DNA of 64,000 nt from Lunularia cruciata. Lineage: Eukaryota; Streptophyta; Marchantiopsida; Lunulariales; Lunulariaceae. The first letter of the stretch is position 1; the number at the start of each line of letters is the position of its first letter. The notes under the pieces are model-generated. The model did no database searches. It was not told the DNA's origin and was given only the letters and a program-made list of their open reading frames with translations. This document shows positions 47,022 through 58,667 of the stretch, piece after piece. The DNA is taken from the NCBI GenBank assembly GCA_948567375.1, contig OX419757.1, positions 55,177,665 through 55,241,664 on the forward strand, read 5' to 3'. A program made the translations under genes and the position numbers.

Positions 47022-48567
47022 TTAAGACGCAACGTCCTCGTTGTGCAATTGTTGCTCAAATGCTTGCACCAACACAAGTGCATGTGCCAAATTGGCAGTA
47101 GGTTCCCAGGTGGCTTCATAGAGGGGGTAACCTTTCCATTGTACTAGATAGTCCACCCACGGGTGGCGAGTACCACGCATGCATTTTTGGAGAATCCGCT
47201 CCACTTCATATTCCTCTGTACCATCAATGAGTGTCGGACAAGGTCGAATGTTTGGTGTGGAATGACCTTGGCCTGATTGGGGAGCATATCTGCATAGTAG
47301 GGAGACATGGAAGACTAGATGGATCTTCATGTGTGGTGGTAGCTCAAGGTGATAGGCCACAGCGTCGATGCGACGAAGAATCGAGAAAGGCCCAATAAAA
47401 TGAGGTCTGAGCTTACGAGGTCCAACTAATGTGAGGTTGGTTGTCAATAGCCACACTTGATCCCCAACATTGAACTCCATGTGCCGACGGTGTGCATCAG
47501 CATACTACTTCTGTCGATTTTGCGCAATCTATAATCTGTGCTTGGCGCTCTCCACACCTTGTTGGATTCTAAAAACAAATGTGTTGACTACATCTACCTT
47601 GGTAGCCACTGGACAGATCTTCATCAAGCTAGAAGGTGTGAAGGGATGCTCACCATACATGAGGAAGAATGGAGTGGCCTGGGTGGATGCATTCACTGAA
47701 TTGTTGTAAGCGAATTCCACCAACGGGAGTAGGGTGTCCCACCTCTCTTGCTCTTCTAAGGTGAAGCCACGTAACATGTCTTCAATTGTGCAATTAGCCC
47801 GCTCTGTTTGGCCAATCTGTTTGGGAGTGGTAAGCTGTGGACATGGCCAACTTGGTTTTGAAGAACCCAAAGAGTGTTCGCCAAAACAAGCTGGTGAATT
47901 GGGTGCCTCTAACGGTGATGAGTACTCTAGACAAGCCATGGTGAGCAAAGACTACATCTAAGTATAATTTAGCTAGTTGTGGAGCGGTCACCTCCTTGGT
48001 GGTAGGGCGTACATGAATCATTTTGCTGAGCCGGTCCACAAAGACCACAATGGAGTCAAACACTGAGGTGGTCTTGGGTAATTCACAGACGAGATCCATA
48101 CTCACTTGTTCCCAACGTTAGGTAGGAGTGAGGAGAGGTTGAAGGAGCCCTGCAAGAGCTTGATTAGAAGCTTTGTTCTGTTGGCAAAGAAGGCCGCTAA
48201 GCACATAGTCCATCACGTCATTGCTCATCTTGGGCCAATAGTAATGGCGCTTGACTGAATCTAAGGTCTTGTCCACTCCGACATGAGCTGCAATGGCCGA
48301 ATCATGACATTCCGCTAGAATGATGGTGCGTAATTCTGGGACATTTGGGATCCATAATCTGCCATCCCGAAAGGTGAGTCCTTGGGTACTGGTGACACCT
48401 TTGGATGATTGTGCTTCTACAATCTGTGGGTCAGTTTTTGTAGCCGCCAGAATCTCTTGCCAGAATTCAGGGTAAATCTTAACCTCTGCCGCCAAGTTGT
48501 TGGCCATTGGCATGCGGGTGAATGCATTTGCAAGTTGCTTCTTACCTTCCACGTAGGTGATTGTCAT
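47022..48567 (-). pseudogene. E4 integrase and chromodomain
   Basis: Minus strand. 48118-48567 holds the RNase H end and the HHCC zinc finger (HDSAIAAHVGVDKTL, YYWPKMSNDV). 47529-48105 is the integrase core (MDLVCELPKTTS, VVFVDRLSKMIHVRPTTKE). 47022-47480 is the C-terminal part ending in a clear chromodomain (VERILQKCMRGTRHPWVDYL, VQWKGYPLYEATWEP). The chromodomain, a histone-methyl-lysine reader in the family, makes this a chromovirus. Fossil. Confidence 0.85.
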
Positions 48568-50333
48568 GTTGAAGCATTGTCGCCACTCTGCCCACCAAAT
48601 TTGGCGATGAGATAGATCCTTCTACGTCTCGAGGTAGACTAGACTACAATTGCCTTCTCGCCCAAGTAGTGCTTCCAATGCTTGGTTGCTAGAACGATTG
48701 CCAGCTCTTCTTGTTCTATGGTGTGGTAGTTGCGCTCTACTGGTAACAAATTTTGAGAGAAATATGCAATTGGATGCCATCCGTCATGCCACTCTTGTTG
48801 TAGGATTGCTCCTATTGCTACGCCTGATGCATCTGTAGCCAACTTGATTGGACATTTTGGGTCATACCACTTCAAGATTGGTGCATGTAGCAAGGCGGCC
48901 TTCAATTCTTGAAAGGCCAACTCTTGTGCAGTTCCCCATGTCCACTTCTTCCCCTTGCCAAGTAGTGCCGTTAAAGGCTATGCAACCTTGGAGAAGTCCT
49001 TGACAAATCTACAATAGAATCCCGTCAACCCCAAGAAGCTCTTAAGTTGAGTCTAATCTTCTAGGGCACTCCATTTTTGAATGACCTCTATTTTATCTAT
49101 CAATACTTGAATGCCCTCTGCACTTACTCTATGCCCCAAGTAGTCTACTTCAGACTTGCCAAACTCACACTTTGAGATTTTGGCATACAACTGATTCTGT
49201 CTTAGAATCTGGAGGACCTCTAGTAAATGTTATTTATGTTCTGTCATCGTGCTATTGTATACTAAGATATCATCCAAGAAGACGATAACAGACTTATCCA
49301 AGTATGGACAAAATATGTCATTCATTAGACTCATGAGAGTGGTAGGTGCATTAGTGAGACCAAAAGGCATCACAAGATACTCAAAGTGGCCATACTTGGT
49401 TTGAAAGGCAATTTTGTGCACATCCTCCTTTGCAATTTGGATTTGATTGTAACCTCTTTGCAAGTCCAGTTTGGTGAAGTATCTCGCTCCATGGAGTTGA
49501 TCAAACAGGTCATCCATGCAAGGTAAGGGGTATTTGTTCTTCACTATTTGCTGATTGAGACCCCGATAGTCAATGCACATGCGCATTGTACCATCCTTCT
49601 TCTTCACAAACAAGACAAGGGCTCCATATGGTGATATGCTAGGTTGGATGAACCCTTTCTGCAACATCTCCTCAATTTGAGTCTTACACTCCTCCAACTC
49701 ATGAGGTGATAGGCAATATGGGGCCTTACAAGGAGGCGTCTTCCCCGGAAGTGTCTCAATTTTGTGATCTACTCGCCTTTTTGGTGGTAATCCTGAGGGT
49801 AGATCATCGGGAAAGACATCTTGAAACTCATCCACCACATCCTTCAATTTCTCATGAATTTGTCCATCAAGTTGTGCACTCTGGACTTCTCTTATTAGAC
49901 CCATAAAACATCTATCGGTCTTATAGACAGTTGCCGTCCCTACAACATATAGAGGCAGTTTTTGCCTGTGTGATTTTTCTTTAACCCCAATGATTGACCA
50001 TTGGTGGGTTCTCACTACTTTCTTCCTCCAATCCACCATAGGATTGTACTGCTCCATCCATGGCATGCCTAAAATTGCATCATAACGAGCTAACTGTATT
50101 ACTTGCCACTCAATTGCTTCTTGATATTCTCCTACAGAGAGGGTTACCCATCTAGGTAATGATTCAATCCTCTCTGTTTGCCCATTTGGTAACTCTACTT
50201 CTTCACTTCTATCTCTCTCTAGATCCATTCCCAATCTTATTGCAACAAAGCGAGACAAGAAATTCTCTGTTACTCCCGGATCTATTAATACTCTCACTTG
50301 ATTACCTTCTAGGATTCCATTCACGACAATCAA
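48568..50333 (-). pseudogene. E4 protease, reverse transcriptase and RNase H
   Basis: 49230-50333 is the longest open frame in the window (367 codons): protease ([14 protein letters not shown]), then RT with [37 protein letters not shown] and the catalytic VIVFLDD. RNase H is at 48639-48920 (LATDASGVAIGAILQQE). Family members make these as one polyprotein processed by the protease. The element as a whole is broken. Confidence 0.85.
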
Positions 50334-50614
50334 TTGTGAGGTTGCCTTTTGGGATTGTTGTGCATTATTCTTCTTCCTTCCCTCGCTTCTTTGCTTCCTT
50401 ATTGAGCCAGTAAGGCCGCAAGGTACATTTACTGGCGATCTTTGTTTTCTGAAGTGATTTCCACCTCCTCCTCGTCAATGTGCCTCTCCATGTTGTTCAA
50501 AGATTGCCTAAACGAAGGCCGAGGGCCTCTAGAGAAACAAGTGCGACAGTTGGTAGATATGTGCCCAATACGGCCAACACAACGGCTTACAACACTCAAT
50601 TGCTATTGTGTACT

Positions 50615-51065
50615 TCAATACAGAGTCAATATAATCACTCTGGAAGGTGCACGAACTATCAGAACTACCATTGGGACCTCAGAAGCTATCACTCGTTGAT
50701 AATACTCCTCACCAAAATTCCTAACCACAAAATCTCTAAACATCAATTTTAGCCTCACTACATAACGGATTTCTACTTGAGTGTTGAAAGGGAGAGGATT
50801 TGGGACATTCATTATACATTTCATTTCCATTTTATCATAATAGAATGTAGATTGTCAAATCCCACTCTCTGTCATATATCACTACATGTAGAATCACCGG
50901 GTTTGGTGAGTTCATCACTTTGTCCATGAATTCTGTGCCAAAGTGATAAACTAGCGATACCCTCATCTGCTCACGCTGGATATACATAACCTTGATGTGG
51001 AATGGGTTTGAGAATGGAAAGCTAGGTGCGGGAAATTGGCCTCCCGGCGCATCAATCCCATCCAC
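50615..51065 (-). other. Leader ORFs of family A (E4 copy)
   Basis: Two adjacent frames: 50835-51065 (76 codons, contains GGQFPAPSFPFSNPFHIKV, ends YILL) and 50615-50830 (71 codons, contains FRDFVVRNFGEEYYQ, ends VIILTLY). They match the E1 frames at 2035-2464 in both content and end points, although E1 and E4 are separate insertions. Confidence 0.5.
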
Positions 51066-51196
51066 TCTCTAAAATCCTTCCTAAGTCTAGCAACTACTCT
51101 ATGTTCTCCACCTCAAATTACATAGTTTCAATAGTTTGTGCTATTCCAAGAGGGATGATCCACTCTCTTGGACTAAAACACTTGCTCTGATACCAT

Positions 51197-51942
51197 TGTA
51201 ATTCTCCAAGGACAAGAGAAGAGAGAAAACACAAATTGCACACTCAAACAATCGATGCCCCAAGGGAGCACCTTCTCTTTATTATACAGACAAAGAGGAT
51301 CTCCGCCAAGGAAGCTCCACCATAGGATTAGGGACATAGATAGGTGACATGTCAGCAAGCTCCACCCTTGGATTACTTACTTGGATGGGTGACATGTCTG
51401 GTCTAGGTCCTATCTGGTTGGTCAAACAAGCTTTGATCGGAGGAAATGTTTTAGGGAATCTTGTAGGAATCTCAGAATCACGTAAGGTACTGTTGGGAAG
51501 CTCTCGATGAGACAAAGCAAGGGGGAGAGAAGGCCAACCTTTCCTTAGCTGGGAAGGGGGGGGGGGGGGGGGAATTTGCACATTTTTGAGGCCTAATTCA
51601 TCCATTTAGGCCTCCAAAATTGCCTTCAAAGATTTCAGGCATATTTCGATTCCTACTCTATTAGTAGAAGTCCCCTTTTGGTGATAACTTTTTCTGATCT
51701 GTTTAGTCCATCATGTGTAACATCCTTCCAGATGTTACCAAACCAATTCTCACTTTTAAATCATATGTCTAGCTATTGGTTCTAAGGTTCTCAAGTCTAT
51801 TTCGGTTTCTGCTCTATTAGTAGAAGTACTCTTTTGGTGATACTTCTATCTGATCTATTTTGACCATCATGTATAACATCATTCTAGATGTTACCAAACC
51901 AAATTTCACATCTAGATCATATGGCTAGCTCTTGGTATTACA
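51197..51942 (-). repeat. E4 5' LTR
   Basis: 746 bp; partner of 46268-47008. It contains a run of 17 G (51556-51572). The primer-binding site lies next to it on the left (TGGTATCAGAGC on the minus strand, about 51184-51195). Confidence 0.9.
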
Positions 51943-53265
51943 TACACCCGGAGTTACGGAGTGCTAGGGATGCTATGGCAGGTAGTAGAGGAGCTCTAGT
52001 TCATGGAGGATGAGGTGGTAGAGGTGGTGGTAGAGGATCTACACCTAGTAGGGGTGCAATACCTGCCCTTACTTCTGACACAACTATGGCTACTCGGATT
52101 GAGCAGTTGGAGCAGAGATTGGCTAGTATGGCTATTGCTCAGAGGAGATCAGATTCGGGTGCTGAGGCTTCCACCTCATATGCTGGTGATAGAGATGCTT
52201 TGGACTTCATGTGCGGAGTAGCACAGGTGGATGCATCTGCAGCAATGACTAGGAGTGCAATACGTGCTCCAGAGCCTAGAGGAGCATCAGTGGAATTGGA
52301 CCCATAGAGAGGAGAGGTTGGGAGACAGGTCAGACTTCCCCAGTCTTTCACACTATCTGAGGCATTACAGACGACATCCATGGTTCCTACACATCCCAGT
52401 GCAGGTGTGGTAGGTGGTGATGGAGTACATGATGGACTACCTGCTAGTCAACCACCTACTACTACACAGATTGAGTCTAGCATGATGTTGGAGGCGGCTC
52501 CGCTGATTATGCGGCATCCTTTGTTTTCAGCCAGTGACATGTTTACATTGGGAGTTGACCTAGCCCCAGTGTTCCGGTTGGCTGCTACGTTGTGTGAGAG
52601 TAGGGATGGTGCAGTTCCTACTACTAGAGCAGAGGTGGTTGGTAGTGGAGCTGACTTGGTTGAGGAGCATGGGATCTGTTCAGCGACCAGTGGTTTATGG
52701 CAGGCAGTAGCGGCTAGACTAGAAGAGTTGCTAGTTAGACCGGCCTTTGAGAGAGCGCGGTTTACACCTGGTGTTGTCCTATTGGATAACCAGAGGGGGA
52801 TTTTTCATTTGGTAGGACCTTCAGGGAAGGTCTATATACCACAAAGAGTCTTGTTAGACTCTGGTGCGCAACCCCTTATGTTGGGGAAGGCTGTAGTTGT
52901 CGGTCTAGAGTTACGGAAGACCGATGTGGAGAGGTGTCCATTTCAGATCCAGACATCTCTAGGTGGTGGTTTGACATAGTACATCACACATGGAGAGCTT
53001 GTTGTCCAGGTTCAGCCTGGTCATCCGACTGATAGCTCGGTGGTGAGAGCTCATGCTATTGCGACGATAGCTGAGTCATATGATGTGCTAGTTGGGGAAG
53101 CAGTGTTATACCTCATGGGTTTCAGCATTGACTATTGGGAGGAGATAGCCTCTTATAGACCTGGTTGGCAGTCTGGGGAGGGATGGGTATGTCGCCTACC
53201 AGTATGCTTTAGTAGTGGCAGTCTTGGCTCACTATAGTCCGAGACCATGGCAACATGAGTTTTAG
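51943..53265 (+). pseudogene. E5 gag end and aspartic protease
   Basis: Continues E5 after E4. 52086-52307 holds a short coiled-coil-like segment (MATRIEQLEQRLASMAIAQR). 52380-52979 leads into the protease, with the active-site motif RVLLDSGAQPLMLG (about 52845-52886), a D-S-G-A site of the retropepsin fold. Fossil. Confidence 0.72.
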
Positions 53266-53559
53266 CTTTCACTGGTGCAGTTACTTGGCTTGGTGACTTG
53301 TTGGAGGGGAACACCCATGCAGAGGATACTCCAGTACCAAAGGAGATCACTCGGCTTTGGAGTACAAGTAGGATTGTGCCATCCACCTTGGATGTTCCAT
53401 TGTGGAGTTCAGAGGAGGCATTGCAGCAACATGCAGATTAGTTGGTGCAGCAGGCTTGGAGTGGAGCTTTCATACCATCAGGAGATGAGTGTGAGGAATG
53501 AGCCTCCAGAGGCGATTGCTTTGACACCTCTAGATAACACACTCATTGCTTGGCTGTAT

Positions 53560-54490
53560 CCAATAGAGGGGCTATGCCTATTGGAGTTGTTTGGTGGGAT
53601 CAGCACCGGACTAGTTGCGGTGTTATAGGCGGGTATACGAGTACAGAGGTACTTGTATGTAGAGAGAGATGAGACTGCTAGGCGAGTCTCTCTACATCAT
53701 GTGGCACACTTGGCCTATCGGTATCTAGAGTTATTACCGATGTCAGCAGTTAGAGGTTACAAGAAGGCTCTACCAAGACATTTCCTTATTGAGGGCGCAT
53801 GACCTAGAGAGACATGGGCCTATTCACTTGGTGATTTCTGGATGGCCATGTTAGGGACATACACGTGTTGGTAGAGGATTAGGTCTTCAGGATCCTCATT
53901 CTGGTGTGTTTTGGGAGATGTTACGGATACTACGACATCTCCAAGTTCATCAGTCTGTTTCTCCAGCTTACCTTTTGGAGAACATTCCTTAGATGGGTGA
54001 TTCTCGCACCAGAGTGGTGGCAAGTACACATTAGGTCCATTCTGGGATGGGACCTGCTGTATTGTTAGACGCAACCAGAGTGGGATCACGGGCTCATCGT
54101 CTTCATCTTTGGTGGACAAACCTCTTACCCAAAGAGGTTCTACAATGTGCTTATGATGGGATTCAACGACTGGACCATATTCTTGTTGATGATATCTTGG
54201 ATAGGTCACTTATGGCAGTGGTGAACCTAGTTGGACAGCCTAGAGCTGCATTTCCCACACTCATGATTTTCCCAGGCTCTCATGCTTTTTGAGAGGGAGG
54301 ACTTGGAATTGATTGGGACTCACAGTTACAATAGTTGGTGGAGCCCAATGCTGATGAGAGAGAGCGGGCGATGGGTTTTTGCACCGATATTACCACTATT
54401 CTAACAGTGTCAGAGGCATCCAGGCGTCAGGTGTTAGGTCAAGCTATGGACCTGAACTGTTTGACTTGGATTGTGAGCCTTGGCTTGGCT
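53560..54490 (+). pseudogene. E5 cytosine-5 DNA methyltransferase region
   Basis: Lies between protease and RT. Motifs in order: motif I LLELFGGISTG (about 53578-53610), the following YVERDE (about 53655), motif IV GWPC with the catalytic Pro-Cys (53846-53851), GHTRVGRG after it, motif VI LLENIP (about 53972-53989), motif VIII SRAHRLHLWWTN (about 54083-54118), a target-recognition-like stretch, and motif X ERERAMGF with VLGQAMDLN (about 54355-54460). The order I-IV-VI-VIII-X is that of canonical C5 methyltransferases, not the rearranged DRM type. Enzymes of this family transfer a methyl group from SAM to DNA cytosine. Retroelement-borne DNMTs are described in charophytes and dinoflagellates. 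Fossil; broken several times. Confidence 0.85.
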
Positions 54491-54935
54491 GAGCAGCCAA
54501 GCCAAGCCTATCAAGCGTAGGATGCGCTTGATAGGCATCACCACTTGGACACTTGTGAGCCCTGTGCCTATCGAGACGATTCAGGCACATGCTGGGGGCG
54601 ATGGACCAAGTGGACATGGTATTCTTGGGACACATCTAGTAGCTACTAGGGAGAGCGGTCTACTTGGAGTCCATCCAGGTGAGCGTGGGCTACTTGGATT
54701 ACACCCTTGGTCCACATGGGATGCAACTAGAGGAGGTGTGGAGCTTGCAACCAGAGTGGAGGGAGTTTTTTGCACAGAGGTTGGGACCTCTAGTGGTCGA
54801 GAGCATGACACTATTGCTCCCAAGGGCCCAGTGTAGCAGCCAGTCAGTACGTCTTCCACTCCTACTACAGTTACAGAGGATACTTGGGAGCCAGATCTTG
54901 GACCCAAGCTTACTGGAGAGGAAAGACGGAGGGTT

Positions 54936-56350
54936 TTGAGGTTCTTGAGGAGTCACACGAGTTGTTTTTCCTTCAGTATGAAGGATTTAGGTGCTCTGAA
55001 GGGACCTGGTATACAGATTGAGTTGACTAGCGATACACCAGTTTTCCGACGTCCTTATCGATATAGTGATATGGAGAGGACATTGATTCAGAGCCGGAGT
55101 AGTGACCTTTTTGAGGTTGGTTTGGTAGAGATTTCACATGGAGAGTATGCATCAGCGACAATGATGCCAGCCAAGAAGGATATGCATGGCAACTATACAG
55201 ATAGGCAGATGTGTGGAGATTACCATCCTATCAACCGACAGACCGGGGCTGATCGGTATGCCATGCCTACACCAGAGGAGATTTTTGATGCGATTGGGCA
55301 TGCAAAGATCTTTAGTACTTTGGATCTTTGAGCGGGATATCATCAGTTGCCAATCAGGGAGGAGGATAAGTCCAAGAAAACATTTTGGGCTATTGATTCT
55401 CACGGCAAGGATGTGTTATATCAATGGAGGTTCTTACCATTTGGGTTAAAGAACACTCCTATTGAGTTCCAGAGGGTCATGGATAGGATCCTAGCTGGAT
55501 TGGATTTTGCTCGGTGCTATATTGATGACATTTTGGTTTATAGCACTACTATGGAGGAGCATGAGAGACAGTTGTTGGAGGTGTTTGAGAGGTTGAGATC
55601 TCATGGACTCAAATTACATCCGGGGAACTGTAGGTTCTTCCATGAGCAGGTTGAGTATTTGGATCACCCTATCTACCCCGGAGGACTTGGTGTCCAGCAA
55701 ACCAAGGTGGAGGCTATTGCACATATTCCTTGGCCTACGGATGTGAGCAGAGTGCGAGCATTCCTTGGGTTGGCAAACTTCTATTGGCGCTATGTTAGAG
55801 GATTTAGTGCCATTGCCAAGGCCTTGACAAAGTTGACCAAGCTTACACAAGAGTGGTGTTGGGGAGATGAGCAAGAGAGAGCTTTTGTAGAGCTCAAGGA
55901 GAGGTTGACATCTGCTCCTATTTTGAGAAGACCGATCAGGGGATGACCATTTCAGGTTCATACTAATTGGAGTATGTTGGGGCTTGGAGCGGTGCTCACC
56001 CAACATGATGATGAGGAGAAGGAGTTTGTGGTGGCCTATGCTAGTCACTCCAACAATTCAGCGGAGGTGAAGTATAGTTGATATGAGGGAGAGTGCTTGA
56101 TAGCAGTTTGGGCAGTAGCACATTTCTGATGTTATCTATTTGGTAACCCTTTCACTCTCATCATTGATCATCAGCCGCTGAAGTGGTTGATGGAGTCCGA
56201 CAAGCTTTCAGGGAAGCTTGCATGATGGGCTCTGATTTCACAGGAGTATGATTTCACGGTTGTTCACAGACCTGGAGTGGTGAACCGTGATGCAGATGGG
56301 TTGAGTAGAACCCATGTCCCAGCCAGCAGGATCAGACCGGAGCACGTTGG
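54936..56350 (+). pseudogene. E5 reverse transcriptase and RNase H
   Basis: RT about 54990-55800: DTPVFRRPYRYSDMER, MCGDYHPINRQT, KIFSTLDL, WRFLPFGLKNTPIEFQRVMD and the YIDDILVY catalytic box (about 55519-55542), then FLGLANFYWRYV. RNase H about 55950-56330: IIDHQPLKWLMES and FTVVHRPGVVNRDADGLSR. Ty3/gypsy type. Fossil. Confidence 0.85.
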
Positions 56351-56371
56351 CATGGTAAGACAAATGAGAAG

Positions 56372-57648
56372 ATGGTGCTAGGTTGGCATGCATCGGCCTT
56401 TCTGTGCATATTTGCAGAGGCTTTGGTGGTATCTCTTTCAGCGCATACAGGAGGAGTTATTGAGGTCACAAATCCAGAGAGTGAGGATATTGGTACAGTT
56501 CAGCGAGACATTCATGATGATGTCTTAGTGATGGACTATCTTCGCACTGGTGTTGTGGGTGGCACAATTGGGGCCAAGGAGAGAGACCGTGTTCTTCAGC
56601 AAGCCAGACGGTTCAGATTGGAGGGTAGACATCTTTTGCGTGTATGGGAGGATGGTAGAGTGCAAGTAGTACCACTTCCATCACAGAGACCACAGCTTGT
56701 CCGTCATGCTCATGAGGAGCTAGGACATTTTGGAGTAAAGCGTACATATAGCTTACTCCAGAGTCATTATTGGTGGCGCGGTATGCAGACCAAGGTACAG
56801 CAGTTTGTTGCTAGATGTGTGGTTTGTGACCGAGTTAGAGCATCATTCAATGCTCCTATGCCACATTTACACCCATTACCTATCATGGGATTGGGTTACT
56901 GTTGGATTTTGGACTTTGCCGGACCTTTACCACTGACTGTGAGACATCATTGGTATGTTTTGGTGATGGTGGAGCACTTCTCTAAGTGGATTGAGTTGGT
57001 GGCACTTCCTGACAAGTCTAGTGAAGGACAACTTACTTGTTCCTAGATCAAGTTCTTAGTCATTTTGGTGCACCAACTGAGGTTTTGACTGATCAGGGTA
57101 CAAAGTTCTTGGGGGAGTTTCAGGTCTTGTGTGACAAGGCTTTGATTGATCATCATACTACATCCCAAGATCACCCTGAGGCAAATGGCTTAGCAGAGAG
57201 AGTGGTTCAGACGGTGAAGAGAGGATTGCAAAAGTATGGTTTGTAGAGAGGCCACTTGGGAGATTGGGATCTCCAATTACCTTGGTTAGCCATGGGCTAT
57301 TGGTTCAGCCGGCAAGCCTCCTTAGCATCCTTCTCTCCATACTTTCTACTCTATGGATGAGACCCAGATTTACCTACAGCCATTTGTCAAGATGCTACTA
57401 TAGTTTTGGACTTGGATGACCCCGATGTATGGATGAGCGCATGTTCTCAGCAGGCAGAGATCTTTTGGAGAGTGATGCCGATGGCCTTTGAGAACTTGGC
57501 GATTGCTCAGCATGGAGATAATTTACGCTATGCTACCATTTGAGGAGGAGGTTATAGACCCTCAATCCGTTGATTTCATCCAGGCAACTATGTATATCTA
57601 TAGCAGACAGCACCAACGACACTTGATGTTTCTACAGGCCGCATTATC
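56372..57648 (+). pseudogene. E5 integrase
   Basis: HHCC finger about 56700-56835 (HAHEELGHFGVKRTY, CVVCDRVRAS). DDE core: WILDFAGPLP (56915-56944), LTDQGTKFLGEF (about 57085-57120) and HPEANGLAERVVQTVKRGLQ (about 57175-57235). The C-terminal part has LPWLAMGY and a DDPDVW stretch. This DDE integrase rules out a tyrosine-recombinase (DIRS-like) element. Fossil. Confidence 0.83.
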
Positions 57649-57948
57649 TTGAGAGTGCGTGAGGTTTTGCCATCTGGAGTCCTTGTGTTAGAAGGATGTG
57701 ATGGTGTTGTTTGGAAGGATCATGTGCGCAATTGTGTGCCATGCCACCTTCCAAACATTGATGGTACTATGGACCCAAGCTTAGCAGTTGTACGTGCAAG
57801 CTTGAGGTGTATGTTATGTGGCTCTTCTGGTGGAGCTGCTACTATGTTAGTGTGTGATAGTTGTTCAAGAGGATGGCATATGGCATGTATGACTCCTCTC
57901 CTCACGATGGTTCCTCAGGGACAGTGGTTATGTCCTAGATGTACTTGA
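57649..57948 (+). pseudogene. E5 C-terminal PHD finger
   Basis: An open 99-codon frame following the integrase. Eight zinc ligands with canonical PHD spacing: C54, C57, C69, C72, H77, C80, C95, C98 (57808-57942), with the usual W two residues before the last C-x2-C (GQWLCPRC). PHD fingers read histone H3 tails. In this position other gypsy elements carry a chromodomain, so a targeting role like that of chromodomain integrases is the natural inference. It is part of the E5 pol, not a host gene. Confidence 0.85.
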
Positions 57949-58110
57949 CCTATAGCTAGTTCATTCTTTATATGTATAGATTGCAGACAGACGACTAACA
58001 ATGGGGCTCCATAGCACCCGGTCTCTTGAGGGTATTAGAAGCGATACCATATACTTAGAGTAGATGGCTATCTGGAGTTAGAGGGACCTAACCGCCAGCT
58101 AGGGGGGCAA

Positions 58111-58218
58111 TTGTGGCACTTTAGAGGCTATGTATGACTTATGTGTGAGTTGTGCTTCTATAGTGTATCATGTAGACAGCGATGTATGTTGTGTAGTGAT
58201 GTATATATGCACGATAGC
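58111..58218 (+). repeat. E5 3' end, A copy 1
   Basis: Follows a polypurine-like AGGGGGGCAA (58101-58110). About 108 bp from TTGTGGCACTTTAGAG to GCACGATAG; repeated at 58668-58769. Confidence 0.8.
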
Positions 58219-58667
58219 TATCATGCCATTTGTAGTGCCGCATCTAGATACTCGGACACTAGAGTTCTAGTGATAGTAGTTAGAGTTATTTTAGTAGTTT
58301 CTCAAAGACTACTTTCTGACAGTTGGATTTCATGTTTGGGGTACTGACTTCATGGTGGGGCCCACCCTCACTTTGCACCATTTGCACCGTCGAGTGTGCC
58401 ATCAGCGGGACCGTTAGGGTTTCAGAGCTAGCTCGAGTCCAGGGGGTATAGCTTCAAAGTGAGCTCTAGAGAGCTCACTTCTCTGATGATGAGCCTTTGA
58501 GTTCTTGGCTATGGTGGATAGAGGCCGGCGAGCGTCACTTGGATTCTCTATGCTTGAGTGGGTGTGGTTTGACTATAATCAGTGCCCAGTTGTTGGCAGT
58601 TTATAGAGTGACAAATCAAGTACTGATCTGAGTTGAGTTGAGCTGAGAGTGTTAAGCAATCTGATTA
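58219..58667 (+). repeat. E5 3' terminal repeat (B copy 2)
   Basis: Matches 43251-43695 from TCA-GCCATTTGTAGTGCCGC to GTTAAGCAATCTGATTA. Confidence 0.82.

Larger units (their letters stand above)
46268..51942 (-). mobile_element. E4: chromovirus family A element nested in E5 gag
   Basis: 3' LTR 46268-47008 and 5' LTR 51197-51942, flanked by TACAT (46263-46267) and TACAC (51943-51947). By eye the two LTRs differ at roughly twenty positions in about 740, the closest pair here, so E4 looks like the youngest insertion. It keeps the chromodomain, integrase, RNase H, RT, protease, leader ORFs and primer-binding site. It is shorter than E3, with little gag visible. Broken, but less than its relatives; the protease-RT frame runs 367 codons. 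Confidence 0.9.

Noticed and set aside
53560-54490. DNA methyltransferase as a host gene trapped by insertions
   Set aside because: It lies between the protease and RT of the same element, on the same strand, without introns or flanking duplications of its own; captured-domain architecture is known in the family.
57649-57948. PHD-finger frame as a host gene
   Set aside because: It follows the integrase C-terminal region on the same strand within the element borders, and is placed where gypsy elements carry a chromodomain.
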